Assembly: GCF_001544695.2 (NCBI RefSeq)
Contig: NZ_FCOM02000016.1
Coordinates: 87,113 to 151,112, forward strand
DNA length: 64,000 nucleotides
Direction of reading: 5' to 3'
From: Caballeronia arvi
Lineage (GTDB): Bacteria; Pseudomonadota; Gammaproteobacteria; Burkholderiales; Burkholderiaceae
Each line of letters begins with the position of its first letter. Position 1 is the stretch's first letter. A program made the translations under genes and the position numbers. Below the pieces are notes generated by a model. The model worked only from the letters and a program-made list of their open reading frames with translations. It ran no database searches and was not told the origin of the DNA. Below, in pieces: positions 26,930 to 34,468 of this stretch.

Positions 26930-28015
26930 CTATGCCTGCACGGGCGCGTTCGCGAGCGCGGCGTCGAAAGCGCGTTGCAGCGTATCGCGTTCGAGATCTT
27001 CGCCGATCAGCACGAAGCGGCTTTGCGTCGTCGCTTCGTTTGCTTCCCAACGCCTGTCGAAGTAGCTATCGAAACGCCGTCCGACGCCTTGCACGACGAG
27101 CCGCATCGCAGAACCGGGCAACGCAGCGAAACCCTTCACGCGATAGATCGTGTGATGCTCGACGAGCGCATGCAGCGCCGCGATAGCCTGCTCGCGCGAT
27201 TCGACGCTGCCCTGCACGACAACCGAATCGAACTCGTCATGGTGATGATCGGCGTGGCCTTCTTCATCGGGCGAGCCGTGATGATCGTGCCGCAAGTGAA
27301 TCGTTTCTTCCGATGCCGATTCGAGGCCGAGCAGCGCATGCACATCGAGCTTGCCCATTTGCGCGGGCACGATCTTCACTTCGGCCGGAATCTCGGGGCG
27401 CACGAGCGCAACGACCTTTTGCAGCGCATCGGCGTCCATGAGATCGGTCTTGTTGACGATGACGAGATCCGCCGACGAAAGCTGATCCTCGAACAACTCA
27501 TGCAGCGGCGATTCGTGATCGAGATTCGGATCGGCCTTGCGCTGCGCGTCCACCGCGACGGGGTTCGCCGCGAACTGGCCGCTCGCGGCAGCGGGGCCAT
27601 CGACGACGGTCACGACCGCATCGACGGTAAAGGCGTTCTTGATCGAGGGCCAGTTGAACGCCTGCACGAGCGGCTTGGGCAGCGCGAGGCCCGACGTTTC
27701 GATCAACACGTGATCGATGCTCTCGCGCCGCTCGACGAGCTGCTCCATCACCGGATAGAACTCTTCCTGCACGGTGCAGCACAGGCAGCCATTCGCGAGT
27801 TCATAGAGATTGCGGTCTTTGGAACCGGCTTCGTCGTCGCAGCCGATGCCGCAACCCTTCAGGATTTCCCCGTCGATGCCGAGCTCGCCGAACTCGTTGA
27901 CGATCACCGCGACACGCAAGCCTTGCGCGTTGGACAGGATATGCCGCATCAATGTGGTCTTGCCGCTGCCGAGAAAGCCGGTCACGACCGTGACGGGGAT
28001 CTTGCGGGTTTGCAT
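26930..28015 (-). CDS. cobW: CobW, cobalt-delivery GTPase of the COG0523 family
   Basis: The 361-residue G3E-family metallochaperone has the P-loop GFLGSGKTT near residue 13, the metal-binding CxCC-type motif NGCLCCTVQEEF near residue 74 and the GTPase NKTD motif near residue 190. A His/Asp-rich stretch (HLRHDHHGSPDEEGHADHHH, about residues 239-258) precedes the CobW C-terminal domain. CobW is proposed to deliver Co(II) to CobN, which is encoded immediately downstream. The start is ATG 28015, 145 bases below the cobalamin riboswitch; a longer frame runs back through the riboswitch and is rejected. Confidence 0.95.
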   Translation of the reverse strand: MQTRKIPVTVVTGFLGSGKTTLMRHILSNAQGLRVAVIVNEFGELGIDGEILKGCGIGCDDEAGSKDRNLYELANGCLCCTVQEEFYPVMEQLVERRESIDHVLIETSGLALPKPLVQAFNWPSIKNAFTVDAVVTVVDGPAAASGQFAANPVAVDAQRKADPNLDHESPLHELFEDQLSSADLVIVNKTDLMDADALQKVVALVRPEIPAEVKIVPAQMGKLDVHALLGLESASEETIHLRHDHHGSPDEEGHADHHHDEFDSVVVQGSVESREQAIAALHALVEHHTIYRVKGFAALPGSAMRLVVQGVGRRFDSYFDRRWEANEATTQSRFVLIGEDLERDTLQRAFDAALANAPVQA

Positions 28016-28159
28016 CGTAGCTCCGTGGCGGGTATGGCGTGCTTCGCGTCGCGCGCCGCGATCGATGGATCGGCTTCGCACGTCGACGAAAAAGTGATGC
28101 ACGCTTCGATGGATCATGGACCGCGCCGCATCCCGCAGCATCGATCCGTTCTGAGAGTC

Positions 28160-28388
28160 TGGCCGGTATCCGGGCTGACGAAAAAGCCGCTTCGCCTTCC
28201 CGCGCCATTCATGCGCAGTGGCTTCGAAGCCGGCTTCCCGCACCTGCGATGAAAACATCGTACGTGCGGGGAATCGCTTACCGTTGCGGGAGCAGCGCAG
28301 GTTGGCGTCCGTTCGATTAGCCGTTTGGAACGCGCCCTGCTTCCCGTTTAACTGCGCGCGAGAGAATCCGCGCGCGAGCACCAAAACT
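28160..28388 (-). promoter_or_regulatory. Cobalamin riboswitch upstream of cobW
   Basis: Read on the minus strand: GGTGCT (28383-28378), a CG-rich hairpin, TTAAACGGGAA (about 28350-28340), CTCCCGCAACGGTAAGCGA (about 28293-28275), CCACTG (about 28222-28217), GGGAAGG (about 28201-28195) and the B12 box AGCCCGGATACCGGCC (28175-28160). This is a full classical cobalamin aptamer. It should control the cobW-cobN-ChlI-like-VWA operon. The remaining 88 bases to the divergent cobE gene contain a GC-rich inverted repeat (GGCCC/GGGCC) but nothing else recognisable. Confidence 0.95.
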
Positions 28389-28476
28389 GCGTGAGAGTCT
28401 AGGCCCGGCGGGGCCGAGCGTCAAGAAAAGGCAGGCGGGCGTTGTATCATCTTCAGCCTCTCCCGAAAAGCTTTGC

Positions 28477-28893
28477 ATGGCCATGAAAGACGTCGCTCGC
28501 ATGAATGCAAAGCTCGCGGTAGGCATCGGCTGCAAACGCGGCAGCAGCGCGGATTCGATCGAGCATGCGGTGCGAATCGCGCTCGGCAAGTATGCGTTGG
28601 GCGATATCGCCGTCGTCGCGAGCATCGATGCGAAACGGGAAGAAGCGGGATTGCTCGCGTTCTGCGAGCGTCATCGCTTGCCGGTGCGTTTCTTCAGCGC
28701 CGATGAAATCGCGCGAGCGCCGCGCACCGCGATGTCGCATCATGCGCAGAAGCATCTGCACGTCGATGGCGTATGCGAGCCGTGCGCGCTGCTGGCGGGC
28801 AATGCGCACGCGCTCATCGTGCAAAAGACGATCGATTGTGGCGTAAGCGTCGCGATTGCAATGGCGCGCGATTTCTCTGCGGACGGAACATGA
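28477..28893 (+). CDS. cobE: CobE/CbiG C-terminal domain protein
   Basis: The 138-residue stand-alone CbiG C-terminal-like domain begins with a short leader and then LAVGIGCKRGSSADSIEHAV, the family's hallmark, followed by VVASIDAKREEAGLLAFCE and RFFSADEIA. CobE is required in aerobic B12 synthesis in some species, but its step is unresolved. It supplies the domain missing from the CbiG-CobJ fusion. ATG at 28477; a second ATG at 28483 is equally possible. Its 3' end overlaps a small minus-strand frame. Confidence 0.88.
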   Translation: MAMKDVARMNAKLAVGIGCKRGSSADSIEHAVRIALGKYALGDIAVVASIDAKREEAGLLAFCERHRLPVRFFSADEIARAPRTAMSHHAQKHLHVDGVCEPCALLAGNAHALIVQKTIDCGVSVAIAMARDFSADGT

Positions 28894-29029
28894 ACAATGG
28901 CTTGCTCATCGATTGCGGGCTTTCCCTGTCGACAGACTTCCTGACGACGCGCGCCTTGAACATGTCTTTGCACAGGCAAACGAGTATGACGAGCGCCAGC
29001 AGTTCCATATAGATGTAGATCGCGTCCAT
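28814..29029 (-). CDS. Hypothetical small membrane peptide, antisense to the cobE 3' end
   Basis: This 71-codon frame has a good ribosome-binding sequence (GAGGAGCAGAGAA) directly before ATG 29029. It carries one strong N-terminal membrane span (IYIYMELLALVILVCLCKDM), then a polar, Arg-rich tail. The last 80 bases lie opposite the end of cobE. I do not recognise a family. It could be a real small membrane protein of the cobalt region or a chance frame; the site and span favour translation. Confidence 0.45.
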   Translation of the reverse strand: MDAIYIYMELLALVILVCLCKDMFKARVVRKSVDRESPQSMSKPLFMFRPQRNRAPLQSRRLRHNRSSFAR

Positions 29030-29150
29030 TTCTCTGCTCCTCGAATCGGTTATCGCCTGTTTTCATGATGCACACGGTTTGTTAGCGCGGAGTTAGCACA
29101 CGAAGTTATCTGGGGTACGATACGGCCCGTCCGTCCACACTGGAGATCAT

Positions 29151-29753
29151 GTGAAAACCGATACCGAATCGCATCTGCGCATGACCCAGCGCCGTAAAGA
29201 AGGTCATGAGAAAAAGCAGGCCGCGGCCGATCACGAGAAAGGCTTGCTGATCGTGAATACCGGCAACGGCAAGGGCAAGACCACGGCCGCTTTCGGCATG
29301 GCCGTGCGCGTGCTCGGTCACGGCATGAAGCTCGGCGTCGTGCAATTCATCAAGGGCGCGCTGCATACGTCGGAGCGCGATTTCCTCGGCGCAATCGCGC
29401 ATTGCGATTTCGTCACGATGGGCGATGGCTACACCTGGAACACGCAGAACCGCGAAGCCGACATGGCCACCGCGCGCAAGGGCTGGAACGAAGCGCGGCG
29501 CATGATCGAAAGCGGCGAGTATCAAATGGTCGTGCTCGACGAGCTGAACACCGTGCTCAAGTACGACTATCTGCCGCTCGACGAAGTGCTCGACGTATTC
29601 AAGGCGCGGCCCGCGACGCTGCATGTGGTCGTGACCGGGCGGCATGCGCCCGACGCGCTCATCGAGCTCGCAGATCTCGTCACCGAAATGCGCCTCGTCA
29701 AGCATCCGTATCGCGAGCAGGGCGTGAAAGCGCAACGCGGCGTCGAGTTCTGA
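29151..29753 (+). CDS. cobO: Cob(I)yrinic acid a,c-diamide adenosyltransferase
   Basis: The 200-residue BtuR/CobO-type enzyme transfers the adenosyl group from ATP to cob(I)yrinate diamide or cobinamide. Its P-loop VNTGNGKGKTTAAFGMAVR is near residue 35 and VVLDELNTVLKYDYL near residue 126. Translation starts at GTG 29151 with GGAG 8 bases upstream. It is followed 5 bases later by cobB. Confidence 0.95.
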   Translation: MKTDTESHLRMTQRRKEGHEKKQAAADHEKGLLIVNTGNGKGKTTAAFGMAVRVLGHGMKLGVVQFIKGALHTSERDFLGAIAHCDFVTMGDGYTWNTQNREADMATARKGWNEARRMIESGEYQMVVLDELNTVLKYDYLPLDEVLDVFKARPATLHVVVTGRHAPDALIELADLVTEMRLVKHPYREQGVKAQRGVEF

Positions 29754-29758
29754 ACGCG

Positions 29759-31057
29759 ATGCCCGACTGCCCTGCTCTTTTCATCGGCGCGAGCGCGTCG
29801 CATCAAGGCAAGACCACGGTCACGGCCGCCATCGCGCGTCATCACACGCGCCGTGGCCTGAAAGTGCGCGTCTTCAAGACCGGCCCGGATTTTCTCGATC
29901 CGATGATCCTCGAACGCGCATGCGGCGCGCCTGTCTATTCGCTGCATCTGTCGATGGTTGGCCTCGACGCATGCCGCGCCCTGCTCTCACAGGCCGCGCG
30001 CGAGGCCGATCTGATTCTCATCGAAGGCGTGATGGGTCTCTTCGACGGCACGCCGAGCAGCGCCGATCTCGCCGCCGCATTCAACGTGCCGGTGCTCGCT
30101 GTGATCGGCGCGCACGGCATGGCGCAGACCTTCGGCGCCATCGCGTTCGGGCTCGCTCGCTATCGCGCGGACGTGCCGTTTCATGGCGTGCTCGCGAATC
30201 GCGTCGCATCGGCGCGTCATGCGCAGATGTTGTCGGAGACCATTCCCGAAGGCCTGCACTATTGCGGCTATCTTTCGAATGCCGACGATATCGCGCTGCC
30301 CGAGCGTCATCTCGGCCTCACGCAGCCTGAAGAGATCGCGGGCCTCGATGCGCGTCTCGACCGCGCCGCCGATGCCATCGCCCAAACGACGCTCGCGACG
30401 CTTGCGCCGCCCGTTCATTTCGACGATGCGACGCTTCCCGCGCCGCCGCGTCTTCTGGACGGCATGCATATCGCGATCGCGCGCGATCCCGCGTTCTCGT
30501 TCATTTATCCGGCGAATGTCGATCTGCTCGTCGCGATGGGCGCACGCGTCAGCACGTTCTCGCCGCTCGCCGACGAGCCCGCGCCCCGCGATGCCGACGC
30601 GCTCTATCTTCCCGGCGGCTATCCCGAACTGCATGCGGCAGCGCTCGCCGCGAATGCGCGCACGCGTGCGTCGATCGGCGAGCACGTCGCGCGTGAGAAG
30701 CCGGTCGTCGCGGAATGCGGCGGCATGCTCTATCTGCTCGATACGCTGACCGATATCGAAGGGACACGGCATACGATGCTCGGCGTTCTCCCCGGCGATG
30801 CCGCGATGCAGCGCAAGCTCTCGCGCCTCGCGATGCAGCGTATCGGCACGACGCACGGCGCGATGATGGGCCACACGTTCCACTACTCCACACTCGACAC
30901 GCCGATGCAGCGCGTTCTCGAAGCATCCCACGCGACGACGGGCGCGGCGGGCGAAGCGCTCTATCGGCATGGCCCGGTGACGGCCACGTACATGCACGCC
31001 TACTGGCCGTCGAATCCGGCCGCAGCCGCCGCGCTCTTTCGCGGCGAAACACTATGA
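29759..31057 (+). CDS. cobB: Cobyrinate a,c-diamide synthase (hydrogenobyrinate amidase)
   Basis: The 432-residue glutamine amidotransferase amidates carboxylates a and c using ATP. The N-terminal dethiobiotin-synthetase-like P-loop SASHQGKTTVTAAIARH is near residue 12, with EGVMGLFDG near residue 94. The C-terminal GATase domain has the nucleophile Cys in VAECGGMLYLLD near residue 320. The start is ATG 29759, as the upstream frame is antisense-like shadow. Its TGA overlaps the ATG of the DUF1289 gene. Confidence 0.95.
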   Translation: MPDCPALFIGASASHQGKTTVTAAIARHHTRRGLKVRVFKTGPDFLDPMILERACGAPVYSLHLSMVGLDACRALLSQAAREADLILIEGVMGLFDGTPSSADLAAAFNVPVLAVIGAHGMAQTFGAIAFGLARYRADVPFHGVLANRVASARHAQMLSETIPEGLHYCGYLSNADDIALPERHLGLTQPEEIAGLDARLDRAADAIAQTTLATLAPPVHFDDATLPAPPRLLDGMHIAIARDPAFSFIYPANVDLLVAMGARVSTFSPLADEPAPRDADALYLPGGYPELHAAALAANARTRASIGEHVAREKPVVAECGGMLYLLDTLTDIEGTRHTMLGVLPGDAAMQRKLSRLAMQRIGTTHGAMMGHTFHYSTLDTPMQRVLEASHATTGAAGEALYRHGPVTATYMHAYWPSNPAAAAALFRGETL

Positions 31058-31296
31058 CGACCACGCAAGATATCCGCACGCCGCTCGATCTCGCCTATAC
31101 GATCGAGCGCGCAAAGACGCAGGAACCCATCGGCTCGCCATGCACCGACGTCTGCAAGCTCGATGTCGAAACCGGTCTGTGCCTCGGCTGCTTCAGGAGC
31201 CGCGAAGAGATCAAGACCTTCAGATCGATGGACGATGCCGCGAAGCTGAGTCTGTTCGACGCATTGCTCGCGCGCCGCGCCGCGAAAGCGAAATAA
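31054..31296 (+). CDS. DUF1289 protein coupled to cobB
   Basis: The 80-residue protein contains the DUF1289 signature: Cys-rich SPCTDVCKLDVETGLCLGCF at residues 29-48, with four cysteines (CxxxC...CxxC) that could bind a metal or Fe-S cluster, then REEIKTFRSM. It overlaps the cobB stop as ATGA, so it is translated with cobB. DUF1289 proteins occur in many contexts, so a cobalamin role is only suggested by position. Confidence 0.88.
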   Translation: MTTTQDIRTPLDLAYTIERAKTQEPIGSPCTDVCKLDVETGLCLGCFRSREEIKTFRSMDDAAKLSLFDALLARRAAKAK

Positions 31297-31324
31297 AACG
31301 CCCGCGCTTCGGGCGAAGCGCGGG
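31290..31324 (-). terminator. Terminator of the cbtBA operon (possibly bidirectional)
   Basis: Perfect 10-bp stem (CCCGCGCTTC at 31301-31310, GAAGCGCGGG at 31315-31324) with a 4-base loop. On the minus strand it is followed by CGTTTTATTT, lying 26 bases past the cbtA stop. Facing the DUF1289 gene it lacks a T-run. Confidence 0.8.
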
Positions 31325-31350
31325 TGGTGTCATCGATCTCGATGAAGCGT

Positions 31351-32145
31351 TCAGGCCGCGGCCATGCTCCGCACTGCCGGCCGCTCCAGTTCACGCGCGG
31401 CGAGCGCGCCGAACACTAGGCCGAGCGTCGTCCAGATCATCGCCTGAATGCCGATCGCGGCGACGCGGAAATTCCACAGCAGCGAGGCCGAGAACTCGAC
31501 GGGCACTTCGTCGATGCGCGGCAACCCAACCTGCGCAATCACGATCACGACGACATACGCGGCAGCGGCGATGAGCGTCGCGTTCCAGCCGCCATGCCGC
31601 GCCGCCATGCGCTTTTGCAGCCGCACTGCGAACACGGCCGCAGCCAGAGAAATCGCGACCATGCCGAAGAACAGCGCCGTGCGCGGCCCGATGGTCTCGG
31701 GATTGCCGACCGCCGGTGGATTCGGCGGGTACTTGATGAACGGCACGATCGCGACGCTCACGAAGCCGAACAAGGCCAGCAGCGCCGACGTGCCGCGCGC
31801 GTGCAATGCGCCGAGCCGCCCGTACGCGAACGCGAACACCAGCGAGAACAGCCCGCCAAGCGCAGTGCCGAATACCGCGACGCCCGTCAGAAGACCGAGA
31901 CCTGCTTGCGTATCGCGGGAGACGGTTTCTTCGTCACCGCCGCCGTGAGAGTGCGAATGCGCGGCGGCTGCATCGGCGTGTTCGTGCTGATGCTCATGCT
32001 CGTGCGCTGCGGCATGCTCGTGCTGTTCCTCGAACGCGATGGCGCGCGCCACCGACGGCTCGCCGAACGCACGCGCAAAGCCAAAGCCGATGAGGCCCGC
32101 GACCAGTCCCGCGATCATGCCGCGTATCAGCAAAGTGCGAATCAT
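31351..32145 (-). CDS. cbtA: CbtA family cobalt transporter subunit
   Basis: This 264-residue membrane protein has about five to six spans. A long His-rich loop (EEQHEHAAAHEHEHQHEHAD and HSHSHGGG, residues about 39-69) sits between span 1 and span 2, well suited to hold Co(II). CbtA and CbtB together are predicted cobalt importers regulated by B12 riboswitches. cbtB lies 9 bases upstream in the same operon. Confidence 0.92.
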   Translation of the reverse strand: MIRTLLIRGMIAGLVAGLIGFGFARAFGEPSVARAIAFEEQHEHAAAHEHEHQHEHADAAAAHSHSHGGGDEETVSRDTQAGLGLLTGVAVFGTALGGLFSLVFAFAYGRLGALHARGTSALLALFGFVSVAIVPFIKYPPNPPAVGNPETIGPRTALFFGMVAISLAAAVFAVRLQKRMAARHGGWNATLIAAAAYVVVIVIAQVGLPRIDEVPVEFSASLLWNFRVAAIGIQAMIWTTLGLVFGALAARELERPAVRSMAAA

Positions 32146-32154
32146 GACGCGTCC

Positions 32155-32388
32155 TCAGTGGCACGGAAAGCCGAGCAGATGCCGGCCGTCGTGGACGAAT
32201 TCGTGGACGTACGTGCCCGAGACGATCGCGGTCGCGCCCTGCTCCGCGCCGACGAAATAAATGGCGATCAGCAGAATGAGGCCGATGAAAACGGCCCAGG
32301 GCAGCACGTCGCGCACCGGAATGGGCACGGGTGCGTCGAGCGAGGGGGAAGCCGGAGCGGAAAACACCGGCGCGTTGGAAGCATTCAT
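32155..32388 (-). CDS. cbtB: CbtB family cobalt transporter subunit
   Basis: The 77-residue protein has one membrane span (LPWAVFIGLILLIAIYFVG) followed by a conserved His-containing tail with VHEFVHDGRHLLGFPCH at the extreme C-terminus, the CbtB hallmark. The longer frame upstream runs through the riboswitch and is not coding. It is controlled by the short cobalamin riboswitch at 32437-32519. Confidence 0.92.
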   Translation of the reverse strand: MNASNAPVFSAPASPSLDAPVPIPVRDVLPWAVFIGLILLIAIYFVGAEQGATAIVSGTYVHEFVHDGRHLLGFPCH

Positions 32389-32436
32389 GGTGGTTCTCCA
32401 GGGAAAAACGCGTCCCGATTGATGAAGAGCATGCAG

Positions 32437-32519
32437 CGGGGTCTGACTCGCGGCGCAGCGCCTTTCGGCTCTGCCGCATACAGTGGCGCGACCGTGCCGG
32501 GTTTGCACCGGCTTCCTCG
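32437..32519 (-). promoter_or_regulatory. Cobalamin riboswitch (compact form) upstream of cbtB
   Basis: On the minus strand the order is GAGGAAGCCGGTG, then AAACCCGGCACGGTCGCGCC, CACTGTATGCGGC, and finally AGTCAGACCCC. This is the short cobalamin aptamer pattern (GGAAnCCGGTG...CCGGC.CGGTC.CGCCACTGT...AGTCAGAC) seen before cobalt transport genes. It ends about 50 bases before the cbtB ATG. It should shut down cobalt import when B12 is sufficient. Confidence 0.92.
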
Positions 32520-32598
32520 CACTGCAAGCTTGCCATTCTATGATGATTGACGGCAAAGTAAAACGATCCTGACCCGCCCCATTACCCATCCCGCTCCC

Positions 32599-33147
32599 TT
32601 GGAACTCATCCTGCTGTGCCACGCTGCCACGCGCGCGATGAAAGCCGGCCGCTTTCCCGTCGGCGACGAGGCCGCCGCCCGCGACGAGAGCATCCTGCTC
32701 GCACCGCTGCGTGCACGTCACGGCACGCGCGTGCTCACAAGTCCCGCGCGCGTGGCGCGGCAAACAGCGGAATGGATCACGGATGCCTTCGAGATCGTGC
32801 CCGCATTCGACGACATCGATTACGGCCGCTGGCGCGGACTTTCCCTGCGCGAAGCGGGCGAGCGCGAACCCGAACAGGTCGCCGCCTGGCTCGCGGACCC
32901 GCAGGCGCATCCGCATGGCGGCGAAAGCATCGAGATGCTCGCGGCGCGCGTCGCCGGCGGACTTGCGTTCATCGACAGGCTGAATCCGTGCGAGCGCTGC
33001 ATCGTCGTCACGCATGCCCTCGTCGTGAAAGTGGCGCTCGCGCATGCGCTCGGCATGCCGCTTCAATCGGTCTACGGGATGGACTTCGCGCCCTTGTCGT
33101 CGACAGTCCTGAAGCGCGCGTCGCCCGCCGACGCATGGAGCGCCTGA
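32599..33147 (+). CDS. Histidine phosphatase family protein (CobC-like position)
   Basis: This 182-residue histidine-phosphatase-fold protein may serve as alpha-ribazole phosphatase (CobC) in nucleotide loop assembly, suggested by its place beside B12 genes. The usual RHG catalytic start is replaced by LLCHAATRAMKAGRFP: the His is kept but the preceding Arg is Cys. Downstream DIDYGRWRGLSLRE, HGGESIEML and VVTHALVVKVAL retain other family residues. The start is TTG at 32599, chosen because it places the first strand immediately before the His. Substrate is uncertain. Confidence 0.75.
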   Translation: MELILLCHAATRAMKAGRFPVGDEAAARDESILLAPLRARHGTRVLTSPARVARQTAEWITDAFEIVPAFDDIDYGRWRGLSLREAGEREPEQVAAWLADPQAHPHGGESIEMLAARVAGGLAFIDRLNPCERCIVVTHALVVKVALAHALGMPLQSVYGMDFAPLSSTVLKRASPADAWSA

Positions 33148-33227
33148 ACTTCGTTCCTCTCGAATGGCTCAAAGCAGACAGCGCGTCGCATGCGCGGCCC
33201 GCTTTCGAACCGTTACAGGAGACTCAG

Positions 33228-33599
33228 ATGGCGCACTACGTGGATGGATTCGTCGTACCCGTTCCGATCGACAAGATCGATGCCTACCGCGCGATGGCCG
33301 AAGCAGCCGGCAAGATCTGGCTGGAACACGGCGCGCTGCAATTCGTCGAGACGCTCGCCGACGACGTGAAGCCCGGCAAGCTCACCTCTTTTCCGCAGAG
33401 CGTGCAAATGAAGGAAGGCGAAACCGTCGTGTTCTCGTATATCGTCTACGAATCGCGCGAGCAGCGCGACAGCGTCAACGCGAAAGTCATGGAAGATCCG
33501 CGTCTCAAGAGCATGATGGAATCGGGTGAGCCGCCGTTCGACGCGAAACGCATGTTCTTCGGCGGCTTCAAGACGATCGTCGAGCTCGAACGCAGCTGA
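33228..33599 (+). CDS. DUF1428 family protein
   Basis: This 123-residue protein of the dimeric alpha-beta barrel type matches DUF1428: MAHYVDGFVVPVPIDKIDAY at the start, then VKPGKLTSFPQSVQMKEGET and the conserved C-terminal MFFGGFKTIVEL. AGGAG precedes the ATG at 33228. The biochemical role is unknown. A second dimeric alpha-beta barrel protein follows 29 bases later. Confidence 0.88.
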   Translation: MAHYVDGFVVPVPIDKIDAYRAMAEAAGKIWLEHGALQFVETLADDVKPGKLTSFPQSVQMKEGETVVFSYIVYESREQRDSVNAKVMEDPRLKSMMESGEPPFDAKRMFFGGFKTIVELERS

Positions 33600-33628
33600 T
33601 ATTTTTCTTTTCTCGGAACAGCATCGAC

Positions 33629-33943
33629 ATGTATATCGCCATGAACCGCTTCAAGATCGTGCCCGGCGCCGAAGCCGATTTCGAACGCCTCTGGACCAGC
33701 CGCGACACGCATCTCAAGGACGTGCCGGGCTTCGTCGAGTTTCATCTGCTCAAAGGCCCGGTGAAAGACGATCACGTTCTCTATTCGAGCCATACGATCT
33801 GGGCGAATCAGGCGGCTTTCGAGGACTGGACACGCTCGGACGCGTTTCGCGCCGCGCATCGCAATGCAGGCGGCGAGACGCGTCAGCTCTATCTCGGGCA
33901 TCCCGAGTTCGAGGGATTCGAGGTCATTCAGACTGTGAAATAA
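33629..33943 (+). CDS. Antibiotic biosynthesis monooxygenase (ABM) / IsdG-like protein
   Basis: The 104-residue ABM-fold protein has NRFKIVPGAEADFERLW near residue 6 and DVPGFVEFHLLKGP near residue 31, with YSSHTIWANQAAFEDW near residue 52. This pattern is close to the IsdG/HmuQ heme monooxygenase group, where a conserved Asn and Trp near the substrate are expected. No heme uptake genes are adjacent, so heme degradation is only a possibility. Confidence 0.85.
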   Translation: MYIAMNRFKIVPGAEADFERLWTSRDTHLKDVPGFVEFHLLKGPVKDDHVLYSSHTIWANQAAFEDWTRSDAFRAAHRNAGGETRQLYLGHPEFEGFEVIQTVK

Positions 33944-34024
33944 GGCGCAGGCACGGAGCAAGGCACGCGCTCGGAAACACGTTCGTTTTACACGCGTGTG
34001 AAAAAACGCGCCTTACCTCCGTGC
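33941..34024. repeat. Interleaved inverted repeats (pseudoknot-like) downstream of the ABM gene
   Basis: Two perfect 8-bp inverted repeats interleave: TAAGGCGC (33941-33948) with GCGCCTTA (34008-34015), and GCACGGAG (33951-33958) with CTCCGTGC (34017-34024). Between them lies the palindrome ACACGCGTGT (33990-33999). The second arm ends in TTTTCT, so the structure may act as a terminator for the ABM gene. It lies at the convergence with the 34041 gene. Confidence 0.5.
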
Positions 34025-34040
34025 TTTTCTCAGACGGTTT

Positions 34041-34352
34041 TCAGGCCTTCGCGCCGCGCGCCATGCGCTGCAACGTCGACGAATCGATCGCGGCCGCGCA
34101 AATGCGCACGGCCTCCTTCAGCGTGCGGGGACGTCCCGCGCCGAACTGCGATTCGAGCATCGCGACGGCGCGCAGTCGCTCGTCGTTGCCGAGCTTCTCG
34201 CCGGTGGCAAGCTCGAGCACCGAGATGAAATACGCCGCGGGCGGCGCGGCGCTCGTATGGGTTGGTCGCTGGCGGTCCCCGCCCGCGCCTTCGCGTCCGT
34301 CATCCCGGGCAGGAATCCACGGATGCCATTTGCTGTCGTATCGACTTTTCAT
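34041..34352 (-). CDS. Hypothetical protein
   Basis: A 103-residue soluble protein with a polar, Pro-rich N-terminal half and a helical C-terminal half (YFISVLELATGEKLGNDERL, then AVAMLESQFGAGRPRTLKEA). I do not recognise a family. There is no clear Shine-Dalgarno before ATG 34352. It stands alone, 116 bases downstream of the ornithine cyclodeaminase gene on the same strand. Confidence 0.5.
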   Translation of the reverse strand: MKSRYDSKWHPWIPARDDGREGAGGDRQRPTHTSAAPPAAYFISVLELATGEKLGNDERLRAVAMLESQFGAGRPRTLKEAVRICAAAIDSSTLQRMARGAKA

Positions 34353-34468
34353 GGGTCAGTTCGCTGGCTCGATTGCTGTGGCGCACTTTGCGCCGTTGTC
34401 TTTGGGCGCCCGTGCGCCCTTCATCGTTAAAAAGACTTACAGCAAGTCCCATTCCAACCCGCTCGTCC

